In this document: positions 53,566-64,000 of the stretch, in pieces
How the letters are laid out: every line of letters starts with the position of its first letter
Position numbering within the stretch: the first letter of the stretch is position 1
Assembly (NCBI GenBank): GCA_963920525.1
Contig: OY986438.1
Location: 184,448,888 to 184,512,887 of the forward strand
Origin: Dichetophora obliterata
Taxonomy: Eukaryota > Arthropoda > Insecta > Diptera > Sciomyzidae
Length of the DNA stretch: 64,000 bases
Direction of reading: 5' to 3'
Made by a program: the position numbers and the translations under genes
The notes under the pieces: generated by a model
Databases searched by the model: none
The model's input: the letters and a program-made list of their open reading frames with translations, nothing else
Told to the model about the DNA's origin: nothing

Positions 53566-54769
53566 CACTTTTTTTCGCTCTTTCATATTATTAGCTCGTA
53601 GATTGCGCTGCTCAAAAAACTGAGTTGAGCAACGCCTTCTCTTTGTTATTCATTTATTGTTTCTCGCTCGCGATGCTTTGCAAATATAAACTAATTCCAC
53701 TGGAATTTTTGCGTTCGCTAATTTATTTTGAGTGATATTGTTAATTAAAAACCAATACGTGTTTTATGATGAACTATATTTTTTGCATTTTTATTGAAAT
53801 ATTAAAGAACTTAATAAATTTTTAAAATGTTCTTTTTTGTTTATTTATCTTAGTTTCTTATAATATTATAAAATTTAATGATTTTTTAAGTTATTGTAAT
53901 GAAATTTATTATTAAGAAAAATACTTAATATTATTGATCTAAGTCCTTTAAATTTATTATGTGCGAAGTGCTTAACTAAAGTTTTGCATCAAATGAAAGC
54001 GAGCGATTCAATAAGTTTATCATTTCAAAATTCTCAAGCGATGAAAACTCGACATCTCTCATCAACACGACGTCGCCCTTTTAAAATTTCTCAGCAAACA
54101 AACTCACGAACGAGGAAAGCAGTTGAGGAGTTATAAGAAGAGTGAATATTTTATCCGCACACGCTCTGAATATTATAAAATGAGAAACTAATAGCAAAGA
54201 TAACTCAGAAGAGCGAGAGCGCATTTTGATTGCTTTACGCACCCTGCCTAAAAGGAAACATAGTGATGGTGAGAAGCCTATGAAGATAGAAAGAACGTCG
54301 AAATTTAAAGGCCTTAGAGCTGGATAAGTCAAATATTTCGGTTGGAAAGGGAAAGGCTGTAACAGGAGTTCGTGGATTGCCGGTCTAACTCTGCTGGTTC
54401 AATGGTAGGTAAGACTCCAAAAGCAAAAGACGATGTGAAATGTCAAAGCTTCCAGAATCAGCGGAGAAGGCTGTGAACAAGAAAGGTAAGAAAGCTATGA
54501 TTTCTGGCATGGATAATGTCAGAAAAATTAAATTAATTTACGGTGGCCTATTTAAAGGCCACTCGAATGTGAAATAAGAGGTGCACAAAGAGAATTAAAT
54601 CCACTATCGCAACCGAATAAGTGCCTTACCGACTAAGTCGATTGCTGATAACTTTTAAAAGGGTTATCACCTCAACTACCTGGTTTTTTAATAGCCTTGA
54701 TTGTAACTCTTCGTTGTAAGCACTGCATTTTAGTTTTATAGGTCACAGTTTTATAAGCCCTTAATTCAC
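53566..54769. other. Non-coding stretch, possible continuation of an old retroelement
   Basis: No domain recognised. Between 53,990 and 54,620 the GC content is higher and short GAGCGA/AAGCGA words recur, which may be the remains of the element interrupted by the hAT insertion (inference). Confidence 0.35.
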
Positions 54770-54985
54770 TCAACCTTCATTCAGTTAAATGAAAGAGCTT
54801 TTTAATCGTTTTAACCTAAACTCAATTGTGTGAACGTAGAAGATATTCGTTTTAAACTTCATTCGATTGTATGAAAAGAGCTGTTATCCGTTTTGATTTC
54901 CACTCGGTTGTATGACTGAACCTGTCAACCATTTTGATTTAAATTCGGTTCAATAAATGAACTTATTGCTCGTTTCTGCCTACAC
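54770..54985. repeat. Degenerate tandem repeat, about 5 units of 42-45 bp
   Basis: Units share a CATTC(A/G)(A/G)TTgtaTGAA segment followed by an AGCTgTTaTCCGTTTTgA segment: CTTCATTCAGTTAAATGAAA, CTAAACTCAATTGTGTGAAC, CTTCATTCGATTGTATGAAA, CCACTCGGTTGTATGACTGA and AAATTCGGTTCAATAAATGA, each followed by a version of ATCCGTTTTGATTT. Confidence 0.65.
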
Positions 54986-55900
54986 ACAGTTATTGGTTAT
55001 TAGTTGTAAGGTCACAACAATCGACAATATATTCACAAAAAAATTTTTTATGTATACAAGATATAAGTTAATTTTTCTTTTATTACATAAAGTATAAAAG
55101 ATAATCACTAAAATTGTAAAAGATAATTACAAAAACATTAGAGTTCATTACTTACAGAAAAGTTAATTACATAGGCTGACTTCATAAACGTATTTATCAT
55201 TGCACCAGTGTGTTCTATTTTGAATTATTCCGAAGCTTTTGGAACCAAAACTATAGCTTTACATATATTTTTATATGGCAAAGAATTTCCACATATTTTT
55301 CACAACACTTTAAAAAGAAAATTTGAACAAAACGTTTTGAACCAATGTCGTTGGAGGACTGTGAGAAATGAGATACAAGCGCCTTGCGATTAAGGTCGGC
55401 TTACTTAACTTCGTGTTCGTGAAAGCATGTACTGATTCACTCTACAAGTCGGATTGTTTGACAAACTTTCAGTTGCAAGATTGACTGCTGAGATTGACGC
55501 AACTAAAGGGTTCTGATTAATTGAATAACCTCCGAAACTCGACTGCAAAGTTAAAATTATGCTATTGACATAACTTACAATGTGGTAAATAAATTAACTC
55601 ATTTTGTTCACTTGTCTGCAATGGCTTCTGTAAGTTACGTCAGATAAATTATGTTTTTTTTAATGGCAAGAGGAATTGAAATAAATAAAATTCGCGATTC
55701 AAGCAAATAACATGTCATCTTTTCATTTCAACTGAACAAAAATTTGGAAATTAGGTGACTGCAAAGGAACGATCATTAGAAATCAGTTATGATTATATCA
55801 TTCTAGTTACATTGAGCAAATTTCTGTTGAAAAAATTTTGCTTCGATTACCCCAAATAATATTAATTTCTCGCAACCTTACGCTTATAGATTAGTTTTCT
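54986..55900. other. Non-coding stretch
   Basis: No gene recognised. Confidence 0.35.
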
Positions 55901-55918
55901 GAGTGTAAGCATTTTCAC

Positions 55919-56580
55919 GTGTTTACTGTGGTTGCTAGCCGCTATGAAGACATGATCTTAGAGGTCGTTCTCGAAAATAGGCATCTGTATGAACGTCTGG
56001 AGCTATTTCAGGCAATGAAATATAGTTCGTTTCCTGTTGTAGTCGTTCAGAGTAGCACAGTTGTGACCGCTCTTCCGGTGGCACAGGCTATTCTACCTGT
56101 GTCCTTGCCAGCTGATCAGCCGACAAAGCCATGAGCTGGTGGAAAATCAAAGGAGGTTGTTGACGCGGTGGTTGAGTGAGGTTGGCCCCACTCTTGGAGT
56201 AACATGGTGAGGCTAAATGCAAAAATGCATTACATTGTCGAAATCTTCAGGGGATTGCCATCGATGCATTTATTGTTATTGATGGATTGTCCACTTTATA
56301 GAAGCATAGTTGAGCGTCAGAGTTCTAGATATAAATGAGCATAAAGATTATGCAATTAAATTTTCAGGAAGCATATGCAGTCATGTGTGACCTTGGACAG
56401 TTATTGTAAGAAAATGGTTTTAGTTTTTCACTAATTCAAGTTTCAACCCAAGGTTGTATTGAGACCTCCCTATTGGCATGCGGGGTTTTTTTGATCTCAG
56501 AGCGAACTCTGCCGTTTTTTGTGTTAGACCTTCCTAGATGGCGCTGGAGTGAAGATATCTTCTAAAACGTAGTGCTCCCT
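55919..56580 (+). pseudogene. Possible retrotransposon fragment (ORF1/ORF2 junction of an R1-like LINE)
   Basis: The region is richer in GC than its surroundings. It has an open frame to 56,134 (ENRHLYERLELFQAMKYSSF, then a Val/Pro-rich tail). About 200 bases later IKIMQLNFQEAYAVMCDLGQ is readable before a stop. This resembles the first residues of ORF2 in R1/TRAS-type LINEs, which open with an IxQINLxxxxAAxxLL pattern before the endonuclease. Nothing of the catalytic endonuclease or reverse transcriptase follows, and stops break every frame. The assignment rests on one short motif and could be wrong. No tail or target duplication was found. Confidence 0.3.
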
Positions 56581-59500
56581 TTATTTTATTTTTATATCAA
56601 CAATAATAATATTTTGGTTAACTTTTTTCTTATTTTTAAATATAAATTCAGATTCGATTGACTGCCTTCCTATACATATTTTTGGATCATAATTTTTACC
56701 TCATAAATAAAAACTTTTTAATATTAACCATGTTTTTTATACCTATAACAAGTAAGCAATTCTGAATTGAATTTTATCTTGAATCTGAAAATGAATTTTA
56801 GAGATTTATGTTTGTACTAACATGCCCACCCACAAATCAAGACGAATAACATGCGTTGTTTATAATTTTTTTTTTTTCTTGATACACAACAAATTTTTCC
56901 AAAAAGTTAAAAATACACTTAAACATGATCCTTAAATATGTTTTTTATATGTGTTTTTAATTAACGTGCGTTCATGTTCCACTTGTACACTTTTCGCATT
57001 TTTTTTTTTTGTCACTTTAAAAAGAATTCATCTTAAAGATATCAAAAGAGATAAAGCCCATGCAGTATTTTTTAATAACGCTGTGATTTAATGTTATTGA
57101 CTAAAAATAAAGTTTCGTGGAATGGCAGCCACAGCCACTATATGATAAATTGTTATAGCTTTTTTTATGGGAAATATTCTGTGCATGAGCTACATGCATA
57201 CATACATATTCTTCAAACGCATTTGCCTACCAAGTGGTTAGGCTGCTGCCACGTGCATTAATTATTTACCTGCTTATTTTTCAAATGCTATTGATTTATG
57301 CGCTGCAAAACGTTGTCAATGGAGCTGATTATGTAATTAAATCTGGATGGTGGTTACAACGCTCAAGCATTTGTTACACATTTTCATGGATACAAACTGA
57401 AATTATTTACATTTATTTGGTTCATATAAATATTTTGCATGGAGTGCTTTAGCTGAACTCAATTCAATGCATTACAAGAGTGTTGCGCAAAAATTTTTTT
57501 CCGACACTTTGTAATGATTGTTGTGCAAAATTTTTATAATATTGGTTGCAACGTTGTGGTCAAATGTTGTTTAAAGTGGATTGTTCTGGTTTCAAATAAC
57601 AATTTTTTTTTAATTTATTTTGATTCAATTGATTAAATCTTGCAAAATTAGTTATTAAAAACATTATATTGTGGTCTTTCAGTAAATATATACTGAAGCA
57701 TATATATAAAAACGTAAACATAAAAATTGTTAGCTCCAAATTTATAACATATATAAATTTTATGTGTCTTAGTGCTAAAATATTGTAATTTTAAGTTTAA
57801 ATTAGATAAAATCTTAATTACATTTGATGATCTGCTTCGCTAACCATTGCATAGCAATTAATTCATCGACAAATTGCTCTTCACGGTTAGTAACATCAGT
57901 TAAACTTAATTTTATTTCTGCTCAATCGTTTAACACACTTATTAAGCAATAGTTTGATAAAATCGAATGTACTCAGGAGGACACTTAAATGGCACTTGCT
58001 GCAATTTAATTGACTTTCAGCTTGAACTCATCACAATGTTTACTCGAATGTCGAATATGTAGATAAAATTGCAAAAAAAGAGGCTGAAATTTTAATTAAG
58101 TGTATAAGGTTAAATTAATGTTACTCATACGCCATGGTTCTTAAAGGGAATATGTTATATGCTTAGCAATTTTAACAACTTAAACAGAAACATTTTATGA
58201 GATAAAAGACTTTTCCAGTGGAAAACTAACAAGCAGTTTTAAAAATTCTTCGGAGCTAAATTATCTGCACCATATTTCAGAATTTACTTAAAATGTTTAA
58301 GCTCACATTATTTATAGCAATTAAAGTTAATAAGATAATCCTTATATTTTCTCGCAAAAATGCTATTCTGTATTGCTGTATAGCTTTATCAATAATTTGT
58401 ATTGCTTTGTTTAACCATGCAAATAATTCGCTTGTACTTTAAATTTTCATAATTTTTTCACTGTCATTTGACTGCAGTTATGCACAGGGATAAGTTTAAA
58501 AAATTGCCCATGCTTAATATCAATTGCAAGTAAATGCATTTTTAATTCAGCGTGATATTTAACTGAATTAATTAATATCACGCATACGCCTCGTTCAACT
58601 GGTCACAGTTAATTGAACAAATAATTAAAAGCTTACAACACGCAATTAAATGCACAGCAATGAAAGATCAATATACAAATCGGAATGCAGTTAATATAAA
58701 GCACTTTTAAAACGCACACAACGCTGTAGCTATAATAAAATTCAACAGATCGAAAAGCCAAAAATAATGACATAAAATAAGAGTAGGTACTTAATAAAAA
58801 AGCATTATACATACAAGCTTTATGCGTCGCAAAATACGACAGCCAAGAGGATACTTTTTTTTTATTAATAAGCCATAACATAGAACTACACGCCTCTTTA
58901 ATATATACGTTATGCAAAATTTAACAAAAAAATTGTAAAAGTATGCCATTTTTGTGTTTTTGTTTTAAAATAAGATTTAGTTTAGGTTCAATGCATTTCC
59001 TGTTTTACACAGAAAACACTTGTATCGATGCAATGCAATTTCAAGCTAACTAAAATAGGCAAAAATAGCCATATATTGAATATGCTATAGTTTACACCAA
59101 CAGCTTTTAGACTAATATGTAGTTCAATCTTGTGTGCTTGCATGGACACGCACACATACACACGATTGAGTTTTTATGTTTATGTTATTATGCTAGCTGC
59201 CACATGTGTGCTTTTTGGCAAATTTTACTGAAACAGTTGTTGTTACTGTTTAAAATGCACAAAATTCTATATGATTTATGGCTATTTTAAGTGTCGCATA
59301 TAAAATATTTTGCTGTGACAGACTGCGTTGCAGATGTGATGAGAATTAAAGGCGCTTTAAAGGTAAATTTAAAGCGTAACATATAGCATTGGGTATTTTT
59401 TGAGAGATTGAGTGTGTTCGAATATAAAAGTTACATTGCAATTTGTGAAAAAGTTTACGTTTTGTAATTTTGTTTTGTATTTAGCATAATATTAGTTCTA

Positions 59501-59648
59501 GCTAAGGAAAAACTTTTGCAGACATTTTTTCATTTATCTAAATTCATCGAAATGTATATAAAATTGAACTTTTATATCGATGAGTTACACAAAGTTGACA
59601 TTGATAATGCCTCGAAAATGATATGCTGATTGAAACACAGATTACTGT
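56581..59648. other. AT-rich non-coding stretch
   Basis: About 3 kb with no recognisable gene or element. Open frames at 57,234-57,452 and 58,633-58,917 lack domains. Confidence 0.4.
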
Positions 59649-60179
59649 GTTTTTGGTAGGGATGTCAATTCTGGGATCTCGAAATATCGGGATCCCGATC
59701 TATTTTAAGACATGAATCCCGGGATTGTTGAAAACATTTTTTTTAATAGCTAATAAAATTTTTCAAGGAAGCGGGTCAGTGTTCTGCTTATCAAAAATCT
59801 GTATTGTCAAAATTCTGTAATTTTTAGAGTATTTTTAAAACACTGTTTGTCTAAAACCCTGTATTTAAATATGCTGTTTTTTAAAAATTTTGCTTTCAAA
59901 AAGTTCGTTCTCCATTTACAGCATTTTAACTGTATTTGGAAAACAAAATGGTGTTTTTTAAGCTTAAATTATTTTCCCTTGTACGGAAAATTGTTATTTT
60001 AAGCTTTTTATCTTAGTTGTTCTTAGTCTATATTTTTCAGAATATTGCTATACAGAATTTTTTAACACAGTTTTATGTTAATGCAGAATTTTGTATACAG
60101 AATTTAATACATACAGAAAACTGCACCGAACCCATTTTTTAAACTACCATCACAAATATCCTTTCAACGATTAACGATC

Positions 60180-60314
60180 GAACTAACAGGCGTTGAGGCG
60201 GAGCGGTGCTTCTACTCTGCAAGTCTTATATGCAATAAATTAAGGTCTAAGTAAGGGAATAACACCATTTATGCTTTAATTTCTTAAAGATCGTATTTTG
60301 ATCAAAATACTTTT
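60180..60314 (+). pseudogene. hAT transposase C-terminal dimerisation domain (fossil)
   Basis: The frame reads ELTGVEAERCFYSASLICNK and LRSK, then a stop, GNNTIYALIS, a second stop and RSYF. This follows the hAT C-terminal signature ASSxxxERxFSxAGxIxxKLRSRLxxDTLxxLxFLRxYF almost position for position, with the stop codons inside. The domain holds hAT transposases together as multimers. Upstream, no BED finger or catalytic Asp blocks can be read. Its location in the middle of an element with hAT-type ends and duplication confirms the assignment. Confidence 0.85.
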
Positions 60315-60562
60315 TTATTATTTAAAAATTAAAAATTTAATAATTTTGTTAAGTTCTAAATAGAAACGGTGTTGTACTAATTTTTTACTTAAATGTATTG
60401 ACTTTTTTATTTTAAGTGGTTAAAATTAAGGTATATTTTAGAAGATGTTTTCTTAAAACATTTATTCAATGCACAAAACATTTAATTTGAATTTTAATTT
60501 TACATCATCAGCGTCTGCAGATCGCTTGAAACTAAAATGCTTTCGAAAAAAGACTCTAGAAT

Positions 60563-60700
60563 GCACATCTTTTACCAAAATGGAAAATTAAGAAAATTGT
60601 GAAGCGTGGAAAAAAGTGGAAAAAATTTACATTATTTTTGACCATATTGTGTAAAATCTAGACAAATTTTTCAAGACTCTCATTTTGGTAAAAGATGTGC
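60563..60700. repeat. Nested hairpin, 20-bp perfect arms
   Basis: GCACATCTTTTACCAAAATG (60,563-60,582) is exactly mirrored at 60,681-60,700, with a 98-base middle. This is either a tiny MITE nested in the hAT remnant or an internal stem. Confidence 0.7.
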
Positions 60701-61431
60701 AGAATTACAATACAAACAGATAACAAAAAATTTAAATTGATCAATTAGTTTGTTTGCAGTAGTGTAGCCAGTTTTTTAAAAGTATGCTTCGACAAAAATA
60801 TGTTTAAAGGTACTCTGCTTAGTTAAATTTACTCTGGCGCATCAGGTTTCAAGCGCTTTAGAATCTGTATTATAAGCAAAATTGATTTATTGAAGGATAA
60901 TTGAACAGTAACCAATCTAAAAAAAAAATTAAATTTTCAAAAAATTGTTGTTTAAATAGTGATTTAAAATAATTTTATGTAGGTAGTTACTGCTAAACCA
61001 AATATATGTATTTGTTCATGTATTCCAAAACTATTTTATATATTACTGGGGATATATGATTGTCAAATTTAATGTTTTGTTTTTATTTTATTTTTTTTTT
61101 TTTTTTAAGGGGTACAAACTGTACTTCTCTGTTATATAATTTTGATACAGAATATGTACTATCATAGAATAGAAGTGAATGTGTTGCACTTTTTGGCAAA
61201 ACAAAAATAATGAGATAAAAACTTCTTAACTTTCGGGATGATCCCAGGATTCCGGGATCAAATATTCAGATCCCGAAAATCCCGGGATCGAAAAACACCA
61301 AAAATTTACATCCCTAGTTTGTGGCATCGCATAGTTTGAAAAGTCATGATTAAAAGCAAGGCCATGAATTCCTTATTATTTATGAGTTAGCGTATTGAGT
61401 TATCTAGTAAGTTTTGTGAATGCGGTGAGCT

Positions 61432-62169
61432 ATGATGTGATGTGATGTGATATGATGTGATGTGATGTGATGTGATGTGATGTGATGTGATGTGATGTGA
61501 TGTGATGTGATGTGATGTGATGTGATGTGATGTGATGTGATGTGATGTGATGTGATGTGATGTGATGTGATGTGATGTGATGTGATGTGATGTGATGTGA
61601 TGTGATGTGATGTGATGTGATGTGATGTGATGTGATGTGATGTGATGTGATGTGATGTGATGTGATGTGATGTGATGTGATGTGATGTGATGTGATGTGA
61701 TGTGATGTGATGTGATGTGATGTGATGTGATGTGATGTGATGTGATGTGATGTGATGTGATGTGATGTGATGTGATGTGATGTGATGTGATGTGATGTGA
61801 TGTGATGTGATGTGATGTGATGTGATGTGATGTGATGTGATGTGATGTGATGTGATGTGATGTGATGTGATGTGATGTGATGTGATGTGATGTGATGTGA
61901 TGTGATGTGATGTGATGTGATGTGATGTGATGTGATGTGATGTGATGTGATGTGATGTGATGTGATGTGATGTGATGTGATGTGATGTGATGTGATGTGA
62001 TGTGATGTGATGTGATGTGATGTGATGTGATGTGATGTGATGTGATGTGATGTGATGTGATGTGATGTGATGTGATGTGATGTGATGTGATGTGATGTGA
62101 TGTGATGTGATGTGATGTGATGTGATGTGATGTGATGTGATGTGATGTGATGTGATGTGGTGTGATGTT
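61432..62169. repeat. (TGTGA)n pentamer array, about 147 units
   Basis: The array is uninterrupted from about 61,454 to 62,158, with single-base variants at both edges (TATGA near 61,451; TGTGG at 62,160). The other strand reads (TCACA)n. The 263-codon open frame over it (HHITS repeated) is an artefact of a five-base period without stops. Confidence 0.97.
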
Positions 62170-62809
62170 AGATCCCAACTAGCACAGATTTCGATTTTTT
62201 AACAAAAATTTGTTATAATTCGGTGGTATTCCATTTTTTTAAACTAACATAGTCACAAATGGGTTGTACTTAAGTTTCAAATATGTAATTCCTTACAAAT
62301 TATTCGTTTTGTTGCAAATAAGTTAAATTACGGTGTTAGTTATGTTATGAATAAATGCACTTGTTGTAAAAATGTTTTATAAATTTTTGAAAAAAAATAT
62401 TAATTTTTACGTGAAATTAACATTATTACAACATTTCTTTTTGTAACACCTATAAAAAAACATTTGTGAATTGTAGTTGAAACAAATACAATAACGAGTT
62501 AGCAACCTAGATGAGACTAAGTTGCTTTATCAATGTCAGAACAACTAAATGTTCAAATCTTCGGTTTGAAGATGTTTTTATTAAGTTATAGGGAAGTCAA
62601 TACTACTAAATGTTTCCAGTTTTGCTGTGACGCACTAAAATGCCATAAGCAAAATATAAATTTTATTGTTCACAAAAAATTGTGTGTCTTGTCAATTTTT
62701 TTGTGTAGGTTTCTACTGCCATGTAATCCATTTTGTTTGATGTCAGCATTCAATGGCAATGAATCATTGTGACATTATCTGAATTTTTTTGTTGCAAGAA
62801 GGTTGAACT
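62170..62809. other. AT-rich non-coding stretch
   Basis: No gene. TTTTTACGTGAAATTAACAT near 62,405 resembles an inverted copy of the sequence near 63,850-63,890 and may be an element end. Confidence 0.35.
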
Positions 62810-63365
62810 GAGGTTTTTATTTAGTTACAAGAATATTGGAAATAGTCCTTGCAGCCTTGTGCTGCATTGAGGTTATTATTCAGTTGCCACAACTTTAGGA
62901 AACATAATTATAACTCAAAAAATTTAGTTAAGAAAAATAACGTTGAATTGAGGTTTTTATTAAGTTGCAAGAACATTGAAAATAATTATTGTGCTAGTAT
63001 TAATAATAAAATTGTGCTGTTTTAAGGTTATTATTCAGTTGAAGCAAGTTTAAAAAATGTAATTGTAACTAATAAAATTTTGCTTGATATAAGAACGATG
63101 CATTGAGGTTATTTTTCTGTTGCAAGAACTTTAGAAAAAACCATTGCAACTTATAAAATGTGTATATTTGCATGAACGTTGCACTGGAATTTTAATTCAG
63201 TTGCAAGAAGTTTTGAGTAAAATTTTTGTTAGTAAATGCTGCATTAAGGTTAATATTCAGTTGCAACAAATTTCAAAAAATATTTTTAACTTTTGATAAT
63301 TAGCTAGTTGCAAGAACTTTGCATTGAGGTTATTATTCAGTTGCAAGAACTTTAGAAAAAAGTAC
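62810..63365. repeat. Degenerate tandem repeat, eight units of ~60 or ~81 bp
   Basis: The motif GAGGTTATTATTCAGTTGCA and variants start at 62,810, 62,869, 62,950, 63,024, 63,105, 63,186, 63,246 and 63,326. The spacings are 59, 81, 74, 81, 81, 60 and 80. Each unit continues with AAGAACTTTAGAAAAAA or a variant. Two unit lengths alternate irregularly. Confidence 0.8.
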
Positions 63366-64000
63366 TTAAAAACTTCATACTTGCCATATTTGTTTTTTTT
63401 TTCTACAGTATGAATTTTGATTGGAATAAATTTATATACGATATGTTTTAGTATTACGCGGAAATTGAAAGCTCGAAATATTTCTTATTTCCAAATTATT
63501 TTTAAAATTTTTATTTTTTGAATTTTCTAGAGTAAAGTGAGTTTTCTAGAGGTAAAACACAATTATTCATCGACAAAATGGCCTTTGTTGTAATATTTTA
63601 GTGTACAACTCTTCATGTTTTTAATTTATTTTCACATCTTTAAATTACATTACAATTTGTCTTTGACTTTTAAAATACAACCCAAAAAATTATCACTGGT
63701 TTAATGAAAATTATATTAAGGAATTGTGTATGCAAAACATTTTTAAATTTTTTAAGCACTTATTTTAAGTACTTATTTTTTCCATTCAGGAATATTGAAA
63801 AATCTGTCAATATAACAAAAAATTACTTCAATAAAACAATTTGTTACATTCACGTTATTTAACTTGAATTTTTACGTAAGAATAACGCAATAAAAACTTT
63901 TTAGTATGGTTCAAGTATGTTTCGTCTTTGGGCGTGCAACTTAAATTTGTACCAACAACACATTTATAACATTATTATAATACATTTTTCGCCAAATTAC
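63366..64000. other. AT-rich non-coding stretch to the window edge
   Basis: No gene recognised. The last ~170 bases may be the right end of an element that begins near 62,400 (see findings). Confidence 0.35.

Larger units (their letters stand above)
59657..61316 (+). mobile_element. hAT transposon remnant with TAGGGATGT ends
   Basis: The left end TAGGGATGTCAATTCTGGGA and the right end (minus strand TAGGGATGTAAATTTTTGGT) share the tip. Further in, both carry repeated GATCCCG/CGGGATC words (six or more per side). The flanks GTTTTTGG (59,649-59,656) and GTTTGTGG (61,317-61,324) are an 8-bp duplication with one mismatch. TAGGG tips and 8 bp fit hAT. The 1,660-bp interior retains only a C-terminal transposase fossil and a nested hairpin. 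Confidence 0.85.

Noticed and set aside
61387..62178. 263-codon minus-strand frame of repeated HHITS
   Set aside because: It is the translation of the TGTGA array; a five-base period is stop-free in every frame of this strand.
1..64000. CRISPR array, bacterial operon or prophage features
   Set aside because: The tandem repeats have no unique spacers of constant length, and the spliced, LINE-rich, AT-rich content is eukaryotic.

Overview
The window looks like intergenic or intronic DNA from a large, AT-rich, repeat-filled insect genome, most likely a higher fly (inference). The signs are A/T-rich non-coding sequence, runs of CAA and TG simple repeats, Jockey/CR1-type LINEs, and hAT, piggyBac and Tc1 transposons with very short spliced introns. 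I found no host gene I can support. Almost everything interpretable is mobile-element sequence at different stages of decay, plus three large simple-sequence arrays.

Layout: 2.0-2.4 kb is a small terminal-inverted-repeat element with a tRNA-like core. 3.4-7.0 kb is a broken LINE (minus strand) with ORF1, endonuclease and reverse transcriptase remains. 9.0-9.7 kb is a TTAA-flanked foldback element. 10.06-12.3 kb is a decayed piggyBac element. 12.9-13.4 kb is an ATTCATT-type simple repeat. 16.4-19.6 kb is a very large A/C-rich array whose core is about 285 copies of a hexamer. 19.6-20.25 kb and 23.0-23.5 kb are small inverted-repeat elements. 26.4-29.1 kb is a cluster of short repeats with tRNA-like modules and a piggyBac-type MITE. 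29.9-31.8 kb is a second, 5'-truncated LINE whose reverse transcriptase frame is still open.

The best-preserved element is at 35,507-38,641. It has 15-bp terminal inverted repeats, a perfect 8-bp target duplication and a long transposase-like ORF, and it can be assigned to the hAT type by its ends although the protein is not a textbook hAT transposase. 39.0-50.9 kb is a mosaic: a Tc1 fossil and a second fragment of it, an element with long inverted repeats packed with TACGAA/TTCGTA motifs, and three dispersed repeat families present twice each in shuffled order. Two more hAT elements with 8-bp duplications and C-terminal transposase fossils lie at 52.2-53.6 kb and 59.7-61.3 kb. A roughly 740-bp TGTGA array (61.4-62.2 kb) and an eight-unit degenerate tandem array (62.8-63.4 kb) close the window.

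The genes do not work together as a pathway; each belongs to its own selfish element. The recurring structural theme most worth following is the tRNA-like (Pol III box A/box B) segments inside short dispersed repeats, one of which is bounded by terminal inverted repeats. All family assignments come from reading motifs by eye; no database search was possible.
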